Shown here: piece by piece, positions 35,404-47,357 of the stretch
Layout of the letters: the number at the start of each line of letters is the position of its first letter
Position numbering within the stretch: position 1 is the stretch's first letter
DNA from: Rapana venosa
Taxonomy: Eukaryota; Mollusca; Gastropoda; Neogastropoda; Muricidae
NCBI GenBank assembly: GCA_028751875.1
Contig: CM054154.1
Location: forward strand, 54,098,178-54,162,177
Reading direction: 5' to 3'
Length of the DNA stretch: 64,000 bases
Notes under the pieces: model-generated
The model's input: the letters and a program-made list of their open reading frames with translations, nothing else
Databases searched by the model: none
What the model was told of the DNA's origin: nothing
Translations under genes and position numbers: made by a program

Positions 35404-36111
35404 TTACAGCCTTAGGATCAGAACTGGAACCTTGTAATGGTCACACCCAGTACAGTAGTTAAGCACTGACTCAGAAATAAAACAATAGTCTAATCTACGT
35501 GCAACAAATGGGTTTGTTCTACTCCAGGTGAATTGTTTTTCCCCTGTATGAAATGATCTCCATATGTCAGTTAACTGCAGTGTCTTAATCATATTGTTAA
35601 ATTCTGTTACCTCATTATTGCGATGGTGTTGACCAGATATAATGTCACTTTCATTATTAAGTACGCAATTAAAATCACCTAAAATAATTAGATGTTCGTC
35701 ACTAAGATGAAGAAATCTGTCTTGTAATTTTCTAAAGAATGCTATTTTTTCTCTTGTATCGTTAGGAGCATAGACATTTGCTACTCTAAATATAAGATCT
35801 TCTTGATGTACACAAATCATCACTATTCTGTTTTCTTCAGTTTCTGAATTAGTCTCCCCTGTGTAGTGTTTGGATATCAATATTACTTCTCCTTCACTAC
35901 GGTTTGTTCCTTCCATATAAAACATTTTCCCTCCCCATTGTTTTTCCCACACTGGAAGATCTGCTGCTGTGATGTGGGCTTCTTGTAAACATATTATGTC
36001 ATGTCTTTGTTTCTTTAAATAACAAAATATTGGCAGTCGTTTAAATTTGTTTTTTAGACCTCTGACATGTAATGATTGAATTCGTATCTTTTTCATTGCA
36101 ATTAAGAACAA
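35404..36111 (-). pseudogene. Tx1-like LINE ORF2, AP endonuclease domain (unit A)
   Basis: A 235-codon open frame that starts MFLIAMKKIRIQSLHVRGL (the 'i..lNvrGl' start of AP-type endonucleases). It then has DIICLQEAHI (catalytic Glu), FRVANVYAPND, IILGDFNCVL (GDFN box), FTWSRTNPFVARRLDYCFIS and GCDHYKVPV (usually SDH). In the living element this domain nicks the target DNA before target-primed reverse transcription. The frame breaks at its end and the next frame resumes at 35338. The Ser-to-Cys change in the SDH box and the broken ORF argue against activity. Confidence 0.75.
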
Positions 36112-36224
36112 TTATGTTTATAGTAATACGCACCATAAACCGATTTGTCCACAGTCCTGTCTCATGGTCCATAAAACAATAACCAGGTCATTTTCGGAGG
36201 TCGGGCGTCCTCATCGTTTGTCCC

Positions 36225-37058
36225 TCAACACCAGTCCTCAGCAGTCATGTTGGCAGGCATCTTCATGGCGTTGTCATCTGTAGGGCTTCTGGAGCGCTGC
36301 TTGCTTTGTTTCCGCAGCTTTTTGGTTGGTACCCCTGGGTTGATCCGGTCCGCAGATCGTTGCCGTTTGTTGGGGGTTGCTGATCTGCTGCGGGTTTGCG
36401 AGTGGCAAGAGGACAGAAGAGTGGGCTGGCAGGTGAATGGACGACTTCTGTTCTCCTCTCCTGCTGCTGCCAGTTCCTCCAGCTGCTTGCTTGGGACTTG
36501 CTGCGGATTCTGCAACCTGCATTTCAGTGTGTTCACTGCTGTCTTTCTTCTCCTGTTGATGTCTTTCTCTAGGGTTCTCTGTGCACTGACACACGGCGTC
36601 ACCACGCTTGTGGCTTGCTGTTTGCACTCTCTGCACACTACGTCGTTGGTGCACTGGGAAAGGTGATGACCAGATTCTAAGCAGCGTGAACATACCACTG
36701 TTTGTTTCATAAGCTTCTGCTCTTTGTGGTAAATTTTAGCTGTAAGTGCGCTTACTGTCAACACTTTGTCGAGAGGAGTTGCTGGGACAGTAATGTACAC
36801 AGATCGCCTGCCTGTCAGGAATCTGGTCACCTGCTTGCTGTTGCTGTCTCTTGCCCTTTCCTGTTTCACCGCTGATCTTCGGAGCTTGCCCCCTGTCTTG
36901 GTTAGCGAGTGTTCTATCTCCATGCCCGCAACCAAGAGAGAAAGGTTGTTGATATACACTTTGGTGGAAGGGTTTTCTTCTCCAGTACCACCTGGCAGAA
37001 CGAATGGCTTAGTGTCCGATACCTGAGTGACAGAGTTTCTCAGGTGTATTCCTTTCAA
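36225..37058 (-). pseudogene. Tx1-like LINE ORF1 with CCHC zinc knuckles (unit A)
   Basis: A 277-codon frame beginning near KGIHLRNSVTQVSDTKPF. It has TKVYINNLSLLVAGMEIEHS and TGRRSVYITVPATPLDKVL, then a clean CCHC knuckle, CSRCLESGHHLSQC (C-x2-C-x4-H-x4-C). A second knuckle, CRECKQQ, is split by a one-base shift: the next frame continues HKRGDAVC. The tail is basic and Ser/Arg-rich (KLRKQSKQRSRSP). ORF1 proteins of this kind bind the element RNA. The true start is unclear: readable text (IRGLWRMYPAFREALQKYV) lies upstream in another frame to about 37150. It is not retroviral: no LTR, protease or integrase is seen. Confidence 0.7.
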
Positions 37059-37439
37059 ACGTATTTCTGTAGTGCTTCTCTAAAAGCTGGGTACATTCTC
37101 CACAGTCCCCTTATGTCCTGTGCCTCGATGACCGAACCCTGGCCAGAAGTTCGCTCCGCAGCAGCAACGCAGACCTCAGGAACGGACTGGCGTTGGTTGT
37201 CCTAATCAGGGATGGACTTCTGCTTGAGGAAGACTGGTTTCACGGTAGCGAAAGTAGCCCTGAAGCTTGTCACCATAACAACAGTGCTCTATGCTATAGG
37301 CCTTAGTGTATTGTTTAAAGAGGAACGATAACACTTGAAGGGAAAAACATTACTGCTTTTATTGCAGTTGAAGAAATTCGCTTTGATTACAGCTGAAAAA
37401 TAAACTAAGTCAAAAAAGGAGCTCAGTTGCTGTTGTTGT
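37059..37439 (-). mobile_element. Tx1-like LINE 5' region (unit A)
   Basis: Holds the frameshifted start of ORF1 (to about 37200) and then presumed 5' UTR. The same text is kept almost base for base at 47358-47724, so it belongs to the duplicated locus. No promoter motif is recognised. Confidence 0.45.
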
Positions 37440-37650
37440 TGTGTGCGTATGTGTGTGCTTGTTTATTTTTTTGTGGTTGTTGTTTTATCTCTTTTGTTTG
37501 CTTTGTTCAGTTGTTTGTATGGTTGGAGGTTTGTTTTTAGTTTTATTTTTTGTTGGGGGGGGGGGGGGGGGGGGAGTTAGTGGTGTCTTTTTTGTTTGGT
37601 TTGGTTTTGTTTGTTTGTTTTGGTTTGGGGTTTTTGTTTGTTTGTTTTAT
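37440..37650. repeat. G/T-rich low-complexity block (unit A)
   Basis: GTTTT, TGTTTG and a G run of about 18 (37555-37574). Counterpart at 47725-47945. Confidence 0.75.
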
Positions 37651-37727
37651 GGTGGATAAATTTTAAAAATAATTTTTCTCTGTTTGATTTGTATGGTTTA
37701 ACATTGCTTAGGTTCTTTTAAAATCAT

Positions 37728-37882
<155 letters not shown>

Positions 37883-38284
37883 ATGAAAAAAGCAAGTGCA
37901 CTGCTTTTTCAAAGTACCATCTGAAAATATAAATTTGACTTTGACACACACGCACGCACGCACACACACGAGAGCGCGTGCGTTCCAGAAAAGACGAGGA
38001 ATAAGACACCAAAAACAGAAGTAGCAGCAACAGCAGCAAAACTAAAAACATAAAAATAAGCAGATAAAACAAAAAGAAAGAACGTGTAGGTTGGAAGAAG
38101 AAGAAGAAGAAGAAGAGAAAGAAAGAAGAAGAAGATTGATTGATTGAATCTTTAATGGGTAAAGAATTAGGCACAAAAGGCCTTTTTACATTCTGCCAAA
38201 ACAAAAACTTGAAGTAATTAAAAACAAAGAAAGCAAAAACCCAAAAGAAAACGTAAACAAAAAGACAAAAATGGTGGAAAAATC
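37883..38284. other. Right end of unit A up to the gap
   Basis: Contains CACGCACG repeats, (GAA)n at 38097-38131 and GATTGATTGAATCTTTAATG, resembling a LINE 3' end read on the minus strand. It stops at the gap; the same text in unit B continues past 48595 into unique sequence. Confidence 0.5.
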
Positions 38285-38784
38285 NNNNNNNNNNNNNNNN
38301 NNNNNNNNNNNNNNNNNNNNNNNNNNNNNNNNNNNNNNNNNNNNNNNNNNNNNNNNNNNNNNNNNNNNNNNNNNNNNNNNNNNNNNNNNNNNNNNNNNNN
38401 NNNNNNNNNNNNNNNNNNNNNNNNNNNNNNNNNNNNNNNNNNNNNNNNNNNNNNNNNNNNNNNNNNNNNNNNNNNNNNNNNNNNNNNNNNNNNNNNNNNN
38501 NNNNNNNNNNNNNNNNNNNNNNNNNNNNNNNNNNNNNNNNNNNNNNNNNNNNNNNNNNNNNNNNNNNNNNNNNNNNNNNNNNNNNNNNNNNNNNNNNNNN
38601 NNNNNNNNNNNNNNNNNNNNNNNNNNNNNNNNNNNNNNNNNNNNNNNNNNNNNNNNNNNNNNNNNNNNNNNNNNNNNNNNNNNNNNNNNNNNNNNNNNNN
38701 NNNNNNNNNNNNNNNNNNNNNNNNNNNNNNNNNNNNNNNNNNNNNNNNNNNNNNNNNNNNNNNNNNNNNNNNNNNNNNNNNNNN
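38285..38784. other. Assembly gap, 500 N, at the A/B junction
   Basis: Exactly 500 N, a placeholder. It sits precisely between the end of unit A and the start of unit B. Confidence 0.98.
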
Positions 38785-39109
38785 CCTAAAAAAACAGACA
38801 CAAAAAATATCATAAAAAAAAAATTAAATCGGAGAGAGCAGTCGAACGAAAAAAAGGGGAGAGAGAGAAGAAGAAGAGAGAGAAGAAAAGGAGAAGAGAG
38901 AGAAGAAGACAGACAGACAGACGCAACAGACAGACAACAAAACAGACAACAGACAGACAACAGACAACAGACAGACAGACAACAGACAAGGAGGAGGGGA
39001 AAATTGAAAGACATTCAACATGGCTTGCATAATATGGAATATAACCAATTAAATTCCATAGACAAAAAAAACAAAACCAAAAAAATAATAATAATCATTT
39101 CAATCAAAA

Positions 39110-39340
39110 CGTTTTGAATAGATTCTGTGGTAACTTTTTTTAAATGATGACAGACTACTTTTTTGCTTGAGATTATCAGGGATTTCATTCCATTTTTTTA
39201 CCACCTGAGTATACCAAAGATACATGAAAAGGTCAATTTTTGGGCGGGAAGAAATAGAACACGTTTACCTCGAAAGTCTTGACCAAGAATTTTTCATCAG
39301 GTAGGGGGTGCTAGATTATTCATAATTTTGGACATGAGAG
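39110..39340 (-). pseudogene. CR1/L2-like LINE C-terminus (unit B copy)
   Basis: Counterpart of 28575-28835. The open frame there is broken here by small indels (for example ATTTTTTTACC for ATATTTTACC), consistent with base-calling error. Flanked by GA repeats (39335-39408). Confidence 0.65.
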
Positions 39341-39459
39341 AGAAGAGAGAGAAGAGAGAGAGAAAAGAGAAAAGAGAGAGAGAGAGAGAGAAAAGAGAGA
39401 GAAGGGGTGCATGCAGACAGTGGCCTGTGTATATTTTCCATGGAGTAATAATTAACGGG

Positions 39460-41062
39460 AAAGACTTCTTATCCCCATTTCCCTGTTGAAAATATAATCC
39501 AGGGGAAGTGTGGAATCAGTCTTTTTGAAGATGCTGATACACATTTTGCCGATTAGTATTAGCTGGTTGATAAAGGTGTGATGTTCCTTGAGTTGTGTCA
39601 ATATTCAATACAAAATAATTTGCTCTGTTGTAGAAAGTTCTATATGAAACATTTGTTTCTAAGAGAATTATTTGTTCGATGTGTTTCCATAAATCCTGTA
39701 CAACTGGACAGTCACTGAAGAACTGTTCAATGAAATCGGTGGTGTGTATACAGATGAACACGTTTGGTGTCCTTACTTCATTTTTCTTAACAGAATGTTA
39801 GTAGGGTCAATGTGGGGTAGAATTTTTCCAGTGCAACACTCTAAGTCTAGTTTATGTGGTAACTGCTGCTGCTCTGTTCCATGCTGATTTATCCAAATGG
39901 ATTCCGAATTTTTTTAGCCAAAAATAATATGCAGAAGGGTAGACTCTTTCTTTAACTGCAGCTAATAATTGTCTAATTTGCTTTGGTTTCGCATTGTACA
40001 TAACAGCTGGACTGGTTTGAGACTCGATTTCAATTTCACCCTGTTGAATCCACTGTATCCAAGATTTGGAATAGAGTTAAATAAGGCATTGTATTCAAAG
40101 AGAGTGCTTGCCCTGTCTTGTCCTATAGGGTCTTGAATTTCTTCTAAAGACAATATTCTATTCTCATTTTCATGAACTAAATCCTTGATTTGTATAATGC
40201 CCTTACTTTGCCATCTTTTAAAGAACAGTACATTATCTTTGTCTTTTATCAAATAATTATGGAGAGAAGCTGGGAGTGAAAGTTATGTGGTTAACTTTTG
40301 CAGACTGACAAATCCTTGCTGTCTAAGTAAGTAGCGAAACTTCTTTCCAAAAATCAGTAATTTATTTCTTCAAGATGTTTTACATTTTTGATCTACAGTT
40401 GATATACAATATTTATCTTCGTTGGCTTTCTTTTGCAGGTGCCACTTAGGTATGGTCCACCAGTTTTCCTGTTTCTTTGGGTTGCTTAGTTTGCCTATCC
40501 ATTGCAGGTAAAAGAGTTTTTGGAATTCGACCATATTGATAATACCCAGGCCTCCACTCTCTCTCTCTCTCTCGGATTCCATTACTTTCCATTTTACCTT
40601 TTCAAAAGCTTTTCTGTCTCTTTTGCCAGACAAACTTATACAATGTAGAATTGATTGTATTTAGTACTAAGTGTGGAAGGCCAACAGATTGCATGACGTA
40701 AACAAACTAGCTCATTAAAAAATGTTTTAATTATTATTATTTTTACCCTGGATACTGAGATCACCCTTACTCCAGTCTTTTATTATCGTTTTTAATTTTT
40801 CAATCCTGTTTCACCAGTTTTCTTTAATATGCTTTGCCATTTTGTTACTTTCAAAGACAATACCCAGAATGTGTAATCTTTCAACCAGGGGAAATGGCAG
40901 ATGTTCTTCACTTTGCTGGTTTCCCAGCCTTAATGCTTGGGTTTTTTGTGCATTCAGTTTCAATCCAGAGAACCTTTGAGATTATGATAAGATTTCTAAT
41001 GATATGTTAATGTCATTTGTATCTTTAAGAAATAAAGTTTTATCGTCTGCTAACTGCTTGAT
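39460..41062 (-). pseudogene. Tx1-like LINE ORF2, C-terminal part (unit B)
   Basis: Counterpart of 28930-30552 with the same motifs: TTDFIEQFFSDC (39516-39761), GGLGIINMVEFQKLFYLQW (40370-40633) and the ADDKTLFL box next to the insertion at 41062. Here the target-site duplication AACTGCTTGAT (41052-41062) is intact. Confidence 0.7.
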
Positions 41063-42074
41063 CAAGCACTATACAACACCGCAAGCAGTGCAGTCCTTCT
41101 AAACAATCAGGTCGGAGACTACTTCAAAACCACAGTTGGGGTCGGACAAGGATGCCTGTTATCTCCAGTCCTGTTTAATCTGTTCTTGGAAAACATTATG
41201 AGAGAGACCCTCCATGACTTCCACTCTACCATCTCCATTGGCGGCAGACCCCTTAACAACTTACGGTTTGCCGATGACATTGACCTCATGGGCGGAAGTA
41301 ACACAGACTGCAAGATCTTACGACCAGACTTGAAAACAAGCTGGAGCATATGGGATGGAGGTGAGCTGGGAGAAAAGTAAAGTACTTGTGAACAGCACGA
41401 GCAACCCACTGCTAAAATTTACATGAACGGCCAGCAACGGGAGGAGGTAGACCTTTTAAAACCTTGGCGCTCCCACTCAAAAAGGGACGGCGATCGATAC
41501 AGAAATCAAAGTCAGACTACCCAAATGGCAACATCTTCCATGACAAAACTCACCACCATATGGAAAAGTAAAAAAACGTTTCCCAATCAAACTAAAGCCT
41601 ACAAAGCCCTAATTCAGACTATCCTGCGTAGGGAAGTGAAACCTGGACATTGTCTGCTAAAACAGCAAAGCGAATCCATTCATTTGAAAAAACATGCCAT
41701 AAAAAAACTGCTGGGCATAACCTGGAAGAACGAAAGACCAATGAATTTGTCAAGAGTCAAATAACACAGCGGGCAGGTCCACGGGAACCCCCCCTTCTCA
41801 CCATCGCAAGAAGAAAAACTGACAGGGTTTCAGCCACGTCACCCGCCACAACACTGCCAAAAACAGTACTGCAGGGAACACTGGAAGGTGGCAGAAAGAG
41901 GGGAAGACAGAACAAGTCATGGATGGACAACATCAGAGAATGGACCAGGATGAATGACTCGGCACTACTGCGCAGAGCCGAGGACCGAGATGGATGGAGG
42001 AGGCTTACCACGGCATCGTCTTTCGTGTCTCCTCCGCGACCGCCAAGGTCACGGGACTGATGATGATGATGATG
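41063..42074 (+). mobile_element. RTE-like LINE insertion (unit B), clearer copy
   Basis: The same insertion as 30553-31540. It reads TTVGVRQGCLLSPVLFN (about 41135), NIMRETLHDFHSTISIGGRP, then NLRFADDIDLMGGS (41255-41295), an intact two-Asp polymerase box. The end has GGRKRGRQNKSWMDNIREWT (41885-41945) and a (GAT)n tail (42058-42074). The 11-bp target-site duplication AACTGCTTGAT is exact on both sides (41052-41062 and 42075-42085). 5'-truncated within the reverse transcriptase domain. Confidence 0.8.
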
Positions 42075-42207
42075 AACTGCTTGATTTTTATAGGTACACT
42101 TTGTCTTTGGTCACTGTATGGAACTTTAATCCCTACTATTGCACTGTTTCTAATTTTGATAGCCAAGATTTCAGCTGCTAGCACAAATGCTAAGGAAGAA
42201 AAGGGGC
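42075..42207 (-). pseudogene. Tx1-like LINE ORF2, reverse transcriptase middle (unit B)
   Basis: Same as 31541-31673, essentially identical: SLAFVLAAEILAIKIRNSAI and SVPIKIKQ on the minus strand between the two insertions. Confidence 0.75.
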
Positions 42208-44519
42208 TCACTCACTCACTCATCCCTTGGTCGGAACGACCGTTGGGGTACCCGCACGGACGCTGCAAGTGGAACCGCCAAAGGGTTCTGTCCGGGCTGC
42301 TTTCGGGTTTTTGGTACAGTGGGGCCGGGTCCACTCCTTTGGGGGATACCACTTTTGCGGGTCGCCCGCCTCCTTCCCTTCCACCATTCCCGCGGGACTT
42401 CTTTGACAGGCGTTATCCTTTTTTGTGTGGCCAAACCATTTAAATTTCCCGTTTGACTGATCAGAAATGGTTTTTGTTGGGCAGCCATCCCCTCGACTGC
42501 TGCCAACGTAGAGTTTTTTTTTGGTTCTGTAGGTGATGTTCAGCCCCCTGGGGCCTTCGTCTAAAAGGGCTTGAATCACTTCTAAATCGCAGTAAGTTCC
42601 ATGCTTACAGCAAAACAAGGCAAGGGTGTGACGAGTGCCTTGAGATCTGACTTAAAGGGGGGGTTTCTATGTTATGTTTTCCCATTTTCGCCAGCTTGTA
42701 TGGAGAGAGTGCCACAGCAAGTCATCTTAACCTTTGTGTCCCTTGTACCTTCTTGGTATACTGCTCCAAGGGTACTTGAAATTTCCACCTCCTCTATGTC
42801 TCGCCTCTCATCTTGAGCTGTCGGGGGGTCGTGTGGTACTGTTCACGGGATCTCCTCTTTTCCGTGCTGATCCCATACCGTGGCGGGGCTGGTTTCCAAT
42901 TGGGGTGAGATCCGGAGTTTTTTCACTGCCCCCATGAAATCAATACGCTCGAATCGAAGATTGCAGACGGCCTTCCCCTATTGTATATGGTCTAAGTCAA
43001 GGAGGGCCTCCGCGTATTTCTCCAGGAACCGTTAAAAGAAGGGGGGATAGGGGGGCCCACCCTTTGCCCGAATCCAACTGAAGTCCGAAGAACTCCCTGT
43101 TTTTCTCCCCCCATGAGGTCGTTTGGGGGAGCGTCAAACAGCGCCGGGAAAACTTAAATTTCGGGTCCCTCGAAGTTATACCCTCTCAGGGGCTTTCCCC
43201 ACGGGTTTTCCTTGCCCACTCGGTCGAACCTTCTTAAAGGGCAATGAATTTTTTGTAAGCTTTTTTTTGATTTTTGGAGGGCTTCTGGGGTTTTCGGGAT
43301 GTTAAAGACTGCTCGACGGGTGCTTTGACCTGGCTGTTTCCTGCCTGTACTTCTGTGGGAAATTTCTTTTTGCTTGTGTTTTCGGGTCTGTTAAGACAAT
43401 GCGTAAATAATTTTGCTTGGAGGGTTTAAATCAACTGTTTTGTTCTGAAATTTTTTGGAAACAACTTCGGGTCTCCCCTTTTTTGGGAAGTGGAACTATA
43501 AAGTTTGGGGGTCCACGTTGGGCCACCTTTGCTGGTCCGATTTTTTGGCAGAGGATTTTTTAGTGCCTTGATCATCTCGGGGCCTCCTTATTTGATAAAG
43601 CTCACCGGGGGAATTTGGGTCAATCCCGGGTGCTTGCTTCCTTTAAAGGATCTTATTTTTGCTTCTTTTTTAAACCCTCTCCTCCAAACACCTTGGGCTT
43701 TCGGGAACTATGGCCCGGGGATCTTGCCCGTGAAAGTTTGTTCGGATCAGCCTTCACTTGTAGTTGTACGGGCCGCTAAAATATTCCCCCATCTTTTCAT
43801 GAAAGGGGCCTCCGGGAAAGGGACTGCCCCCCCCTTTTTGCTTCAAAAAAACGGAGGTTTTTGGCGCGGGGATTTGGGTTTAAAGTCCCCTTATGGAACC
43901 CTTGGTACCCCCCCCTTTGCTCCCCTTTCTTTTCCTTTGGGCCCCCCCCCATTGCCTTCTAAAACCTTTGGAAAGCTTGTTCTACATCCAGTTCCCCATG
44001 TCTTTTTCCCTTTTTGTTTGACCTTTGACTGTTCAATACTCTTGGGGGCCGTTTTTTTGGGTTTTTTGGTTCTTCCGGGCCCTTTAGCTCCCTACGTTGA
44101 CCCGCACACCCCCAGATTTTTTTGGGTTAACCCAGGGTTTGGTTTTTTTCATTTTTTTCCCCCAAGATCCCCAGCGCTGTCTCCTGAATGGTCTTGCAAA
44201 GGTCCCATGAGGTTTTTTGAGCCTCTTGGGGGAAATTTTAAATGCTGAAAAACTCCCCCTATCCACTTTAAAGTTTTCAGCGGACTTGGGGGTCCTTCAT
44301 TTTTCCATTTTGGGCCCCAAAGGGGGAAATTTCCCTCTTCGGGTTTTTGGGCTTCGCTTGATCTGTGGGGGTCATGAGAAACCAAATGTCGGGCCCACTC
44401 CCGAAAACAGCGCCGGGGAAATTTTTTTTCCCGGGGTTTTTGTTGAAGCTTGATTTTAAATCGTTTGGGGGCCAAGATGTAATGAATCTGGTTGTGTATC
44501 TTTCCATTGAAGAATGGAA
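42208..44519 (-). mobile_element. RTE-like LINE, second insertion (unit B), error-rich
   Basis: Counterpart of 31674-34060. The target-site duplication AGAAAAGGGGC is exact here (42197-42207 and 44520-44530). The interior is riddled with short indels and extended C/G/T runs, so almost no frame is readable although the nucleotide order still follows unit A. The 5' end lies in the endonuclease domain (IHYILAPKRFK near 44470). Confidence 0.7.
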
Positions 44520-45440
44520 AGAAAAGGGGCATCCTTGTCTAATTCCACATGATACTGGGAATGGTTCGGAAATCCAACCACCATGGTTAATCGAGCTTTG
44601 ACTACCTTTATTCAACACTGACACCCATTTCTGAAAATTAGGTCCAAATCCAAATATAGAGAAAGCATGTAACAAAAAGTATTTTTATATGGAATCAAGG
44701 CTTTAGAGTAGTCCACTGCCAGTCAATACCCAATTTTTTAGTTATATTAAAAAATTCTTTATATCACTATTGATCTAATTTTTTGTGCAATATTTCTTCC
44801 CTGAAAAAAAACCTACTTGTCGTTTTTACTAGTTTTTTTTAAAAATTTTGCCAAGTCTCTCACTAATTTTTTTGCTATACCTTATAGTTGTATTGGTTGG
44901 GGTTTTTGGTCCCCAGTTATTTTTAATTGTATTCGCTCGTTCCTTTCCCTTGTAAATTTTAAATTTATTACCCCTTGTTTTTTTGTGGGGTAGCTCGCCT
45001 ACATCAAAGGACCCCCCCAAAAGGGCCCCAGCCCCTATTTTTCCGGGGGAAAAAAACCTTTTTTTTGGGGGGTGGTAATTTTCCCCCTTTAAAGGGGGGG
45101 GCCCGGGGAAAATTGAACCTTTTTTAAATTTTTTTTATTGCTCTGTTGTTTCTTCCAATGTGAAAAACCCCCTAAAACCCAAACCGCTTCGAATCATCTA
45201 AAGGGGGGAAAAATGTTCTTTTGGAATGATCTGTCAGAAAACTTCTGTTACGTCCCCGCGGGCTACTATAAGTGTACTGTGGGACTTGTTCTTGAAGTTT
45301 TTTCCTTTGGGTCTGTTATATATTCCCCGGTTGTTGATAAAGGTATAATTTTTTCTTGCCCCGGGGCTTTTTCTAAGTTAAAAAATTAGTGTTACCTCAC
45401 CCTCCCCTATCCATTTAATCTTTGATTACGCTCACCCTCT
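44520..45440 (-). pseudogene. Tx1-like LINE ORF2, reverse transcriptase first half (unit B)
   Basis: The minus strand reads MLHAFSIFGFGPNFQKWVSV, then NHGGWISEPFPVSCGIRQGC (44560-44675), the palm motif leading to 'GCPFS' where the insertion sits. This part is clearer than in unit A. The rest towards 45440 (linker) is noisy. Confidence 0.65.
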
Positions 45441-46380
45441 TTTATCCATTTAAGTTTTTTGATCTTTTTTGTGTCCCTTTTTGGCTTATGTATTTATTTA
45501 GGTCTAAGCTGTGTTTTGTATTCCCAGCTTAATTTGCGGTCTTTGGGCCCTTTTTTAGGCCCCCCAAAACATCATTTGCTTTTCTAATTTGAGATTTGTA
45601 ATTATTTTTTTTTTTAATTTTTTTTTTTTTTGAAATGATAAAAATTTTTTTTTTGGGGGTGTATGCAAAACCAGTTTTTTTCAAAAATTTTTTTCATGTA
45701 TCAACAAAACTGGGCCCTTTTTCAAAAGGTGTTTTTGAATTTCCCCATACCTGGCCAGGGAAAAATGGGTTGTCACACAGGTCGCATTACAGCCTTGGGA
45801 TCAAACGGGGAAAATTGTAATGGCACCCCCAGTACAGTTTAAAACCATGATCAGAAATAAAACAATATCAATCTCGGGAAACAAATGGGTTTGTTCTATC
45901 CAGGGGAATTGTTTTTCCCCTTAGAAATGTCTCCAATGTCATTAACTGCATGTCTTTAATCAATTTTTAAATTTTCTTTACCTCATTATTTGCGATGGTG
46001 TTGACCAGAAAAAAGTCATTTTCTTTATTAAGTACGAAATTTAAAAACACCAAAAAAATTAGTGTTCGTCACAAGATGAAGAAATCTGTCTTGTTTTTCT
46101 AAAGAAGAAAATTTTTTCCTTGATCGTAGGACATAGACATTTGTATCAAATTAAAAACTTCTTGATGTCCAAACATATATTCTTTTCTTCTTTCTGAATA
46201 GTCTCCCCTGTGATGTTTTGGAAATAAATATTAATTTCCCCTCCTACGGGTTTGTTCCTTTAAAAAACATTTTCCCTCCCCATTTTTTTTCCCACCGGGA
46301 AGATCTGCGCTGTGATGGGGGCTTTCTTGTAAACATATTATGTCAGTCTTTTTTTTTCTTTAAAAAAAAACAAAAATGGG
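45441..46380 (-). pseudogene. Tx1-like LINE ORF2, linker and endonuclease (unit B), unreadable frames
   Basis: Nucleotide order follows 35000-36111 of unit A, but bases are dropped every few tens of positions and T/A runs are inflated. The 235-codon endonuclease frame of unit A does not exist here. I take the difference to be sequence quality. Confidence 0.6.
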
Positions 46381-46499
46381 GGCATCGTTTTTTAAAAAAT
46401 TTGTTTTTTTAGATGGGGGGGGGGGGGGGGTTTTTTTAGGGGGGGGTTTTTGTTTAAAGTAATGCCCCAAAAATTTTGTCCCATTTTTTTTAAATTTTT

Positions 46500-47357
46500 T
46501 AAAAACAATACCGGGTCTTTTTTTTCGGGGTGGGGCGTCCCCCCATCTTTTGTCCCTAAAACACCATCCCCCGCAGCCATGTTGGCGGGCATCTTCAGGC
46601 GTTGTCACTGTAGGGCTTCTGGAGCGCTGCTTGCTTTGTTTCCGCACTTTTTGGTTTTTGGTACCCCTGGGTTGTCCGGTCCGCAGATCGTTTTTCCGTT
46701 TTGTTGGGGGCTGAAAACTGCTGCGGTTTTTTCGATGGCAAGAGGACAAAGGTGGGCTGGCAGTGAAGGACGACTTCTGTTTTCCTCCCGCGCTGCCGTT
46801 CCCCCCAGCTGCTTGGGGACGGTTTGGGAAAATTCGCAACCTGATTTCATTTTGTTCACTGCTGCTTTCTTCCTTTATGTTTTCTCTAGGGGGTTTTCTG
46901 TGCACGACACACGGCTCACCCGTTGTGGGTTCCCTTTTGCACCTTGCACATACCGTTTGGTCATTGGGAAAGGTGATGACCAATTCAAGCAGCGGAAATC
47001 CCCTGTTTTTTTCATAAGCTTTTGCCTTTGTGGTAAATTTTAGCTTAAGGCGCTTACTGTCAACACTTTGTGAAGGGGTTTTCTGGGGCAGTAAAAGTAC
47101 ACAGATCGCCTGCCTGCAGGAACTGGCACCTGCTTGTGTTTGTCTCTTTTCCCTTTCCTGTTTCCCCCGCTGTCTTCGGGGCTTGCCCCGTTTTGGGTTT
47201 GCGAGGTTCTTTTAAAACTCCGGCCCCCCCAAGGAAAAGGGGTTTGAATAAAACCTTTGGTGGAAGGGTTTTTTTTTTCTCCAAATACCACCGGCAGAAC
47301 GAATGGCTTAGTGTCCGATACCTGAGTGACAGAGTTTCTCAGGTGTATTCCTTTCAA
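46500..47357 (-). pseudogene. Tx1-like LINE ORF1 (unit B), error-rich
   Basis: Counterpart of 36225-37058. The last part near 47300-47357 (HLRNSVTQVSDTKPFVLP) is clean. The rest keeps recognisable pieces (KTGQAPKTAGETGKGKE for the basic stretch, RKQSKQRSRSP at the C-terminus), but the zinc knuckles are damaged. Poly-G and poly-T blocks at 46395-46450 have no counterpart in unit A. Confidence 0.6.

Noticed and set aside
36225..37058. Retroviral Gag nucleocapsid
   Set aside because: CCHC knuckles alone also occur in Tx1-like ORF1. No LTR, protease or integrase is present, and the downstream ORF is an AP-endonuclease LINE ORF2.
43505..44248. 247-codon plus-strand ORF
   Set aside because: It lies antisense to the error-rich RTE-like element of unit B. 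It has no homologous frame in unit A and a composition driven by inflated C/T runs.
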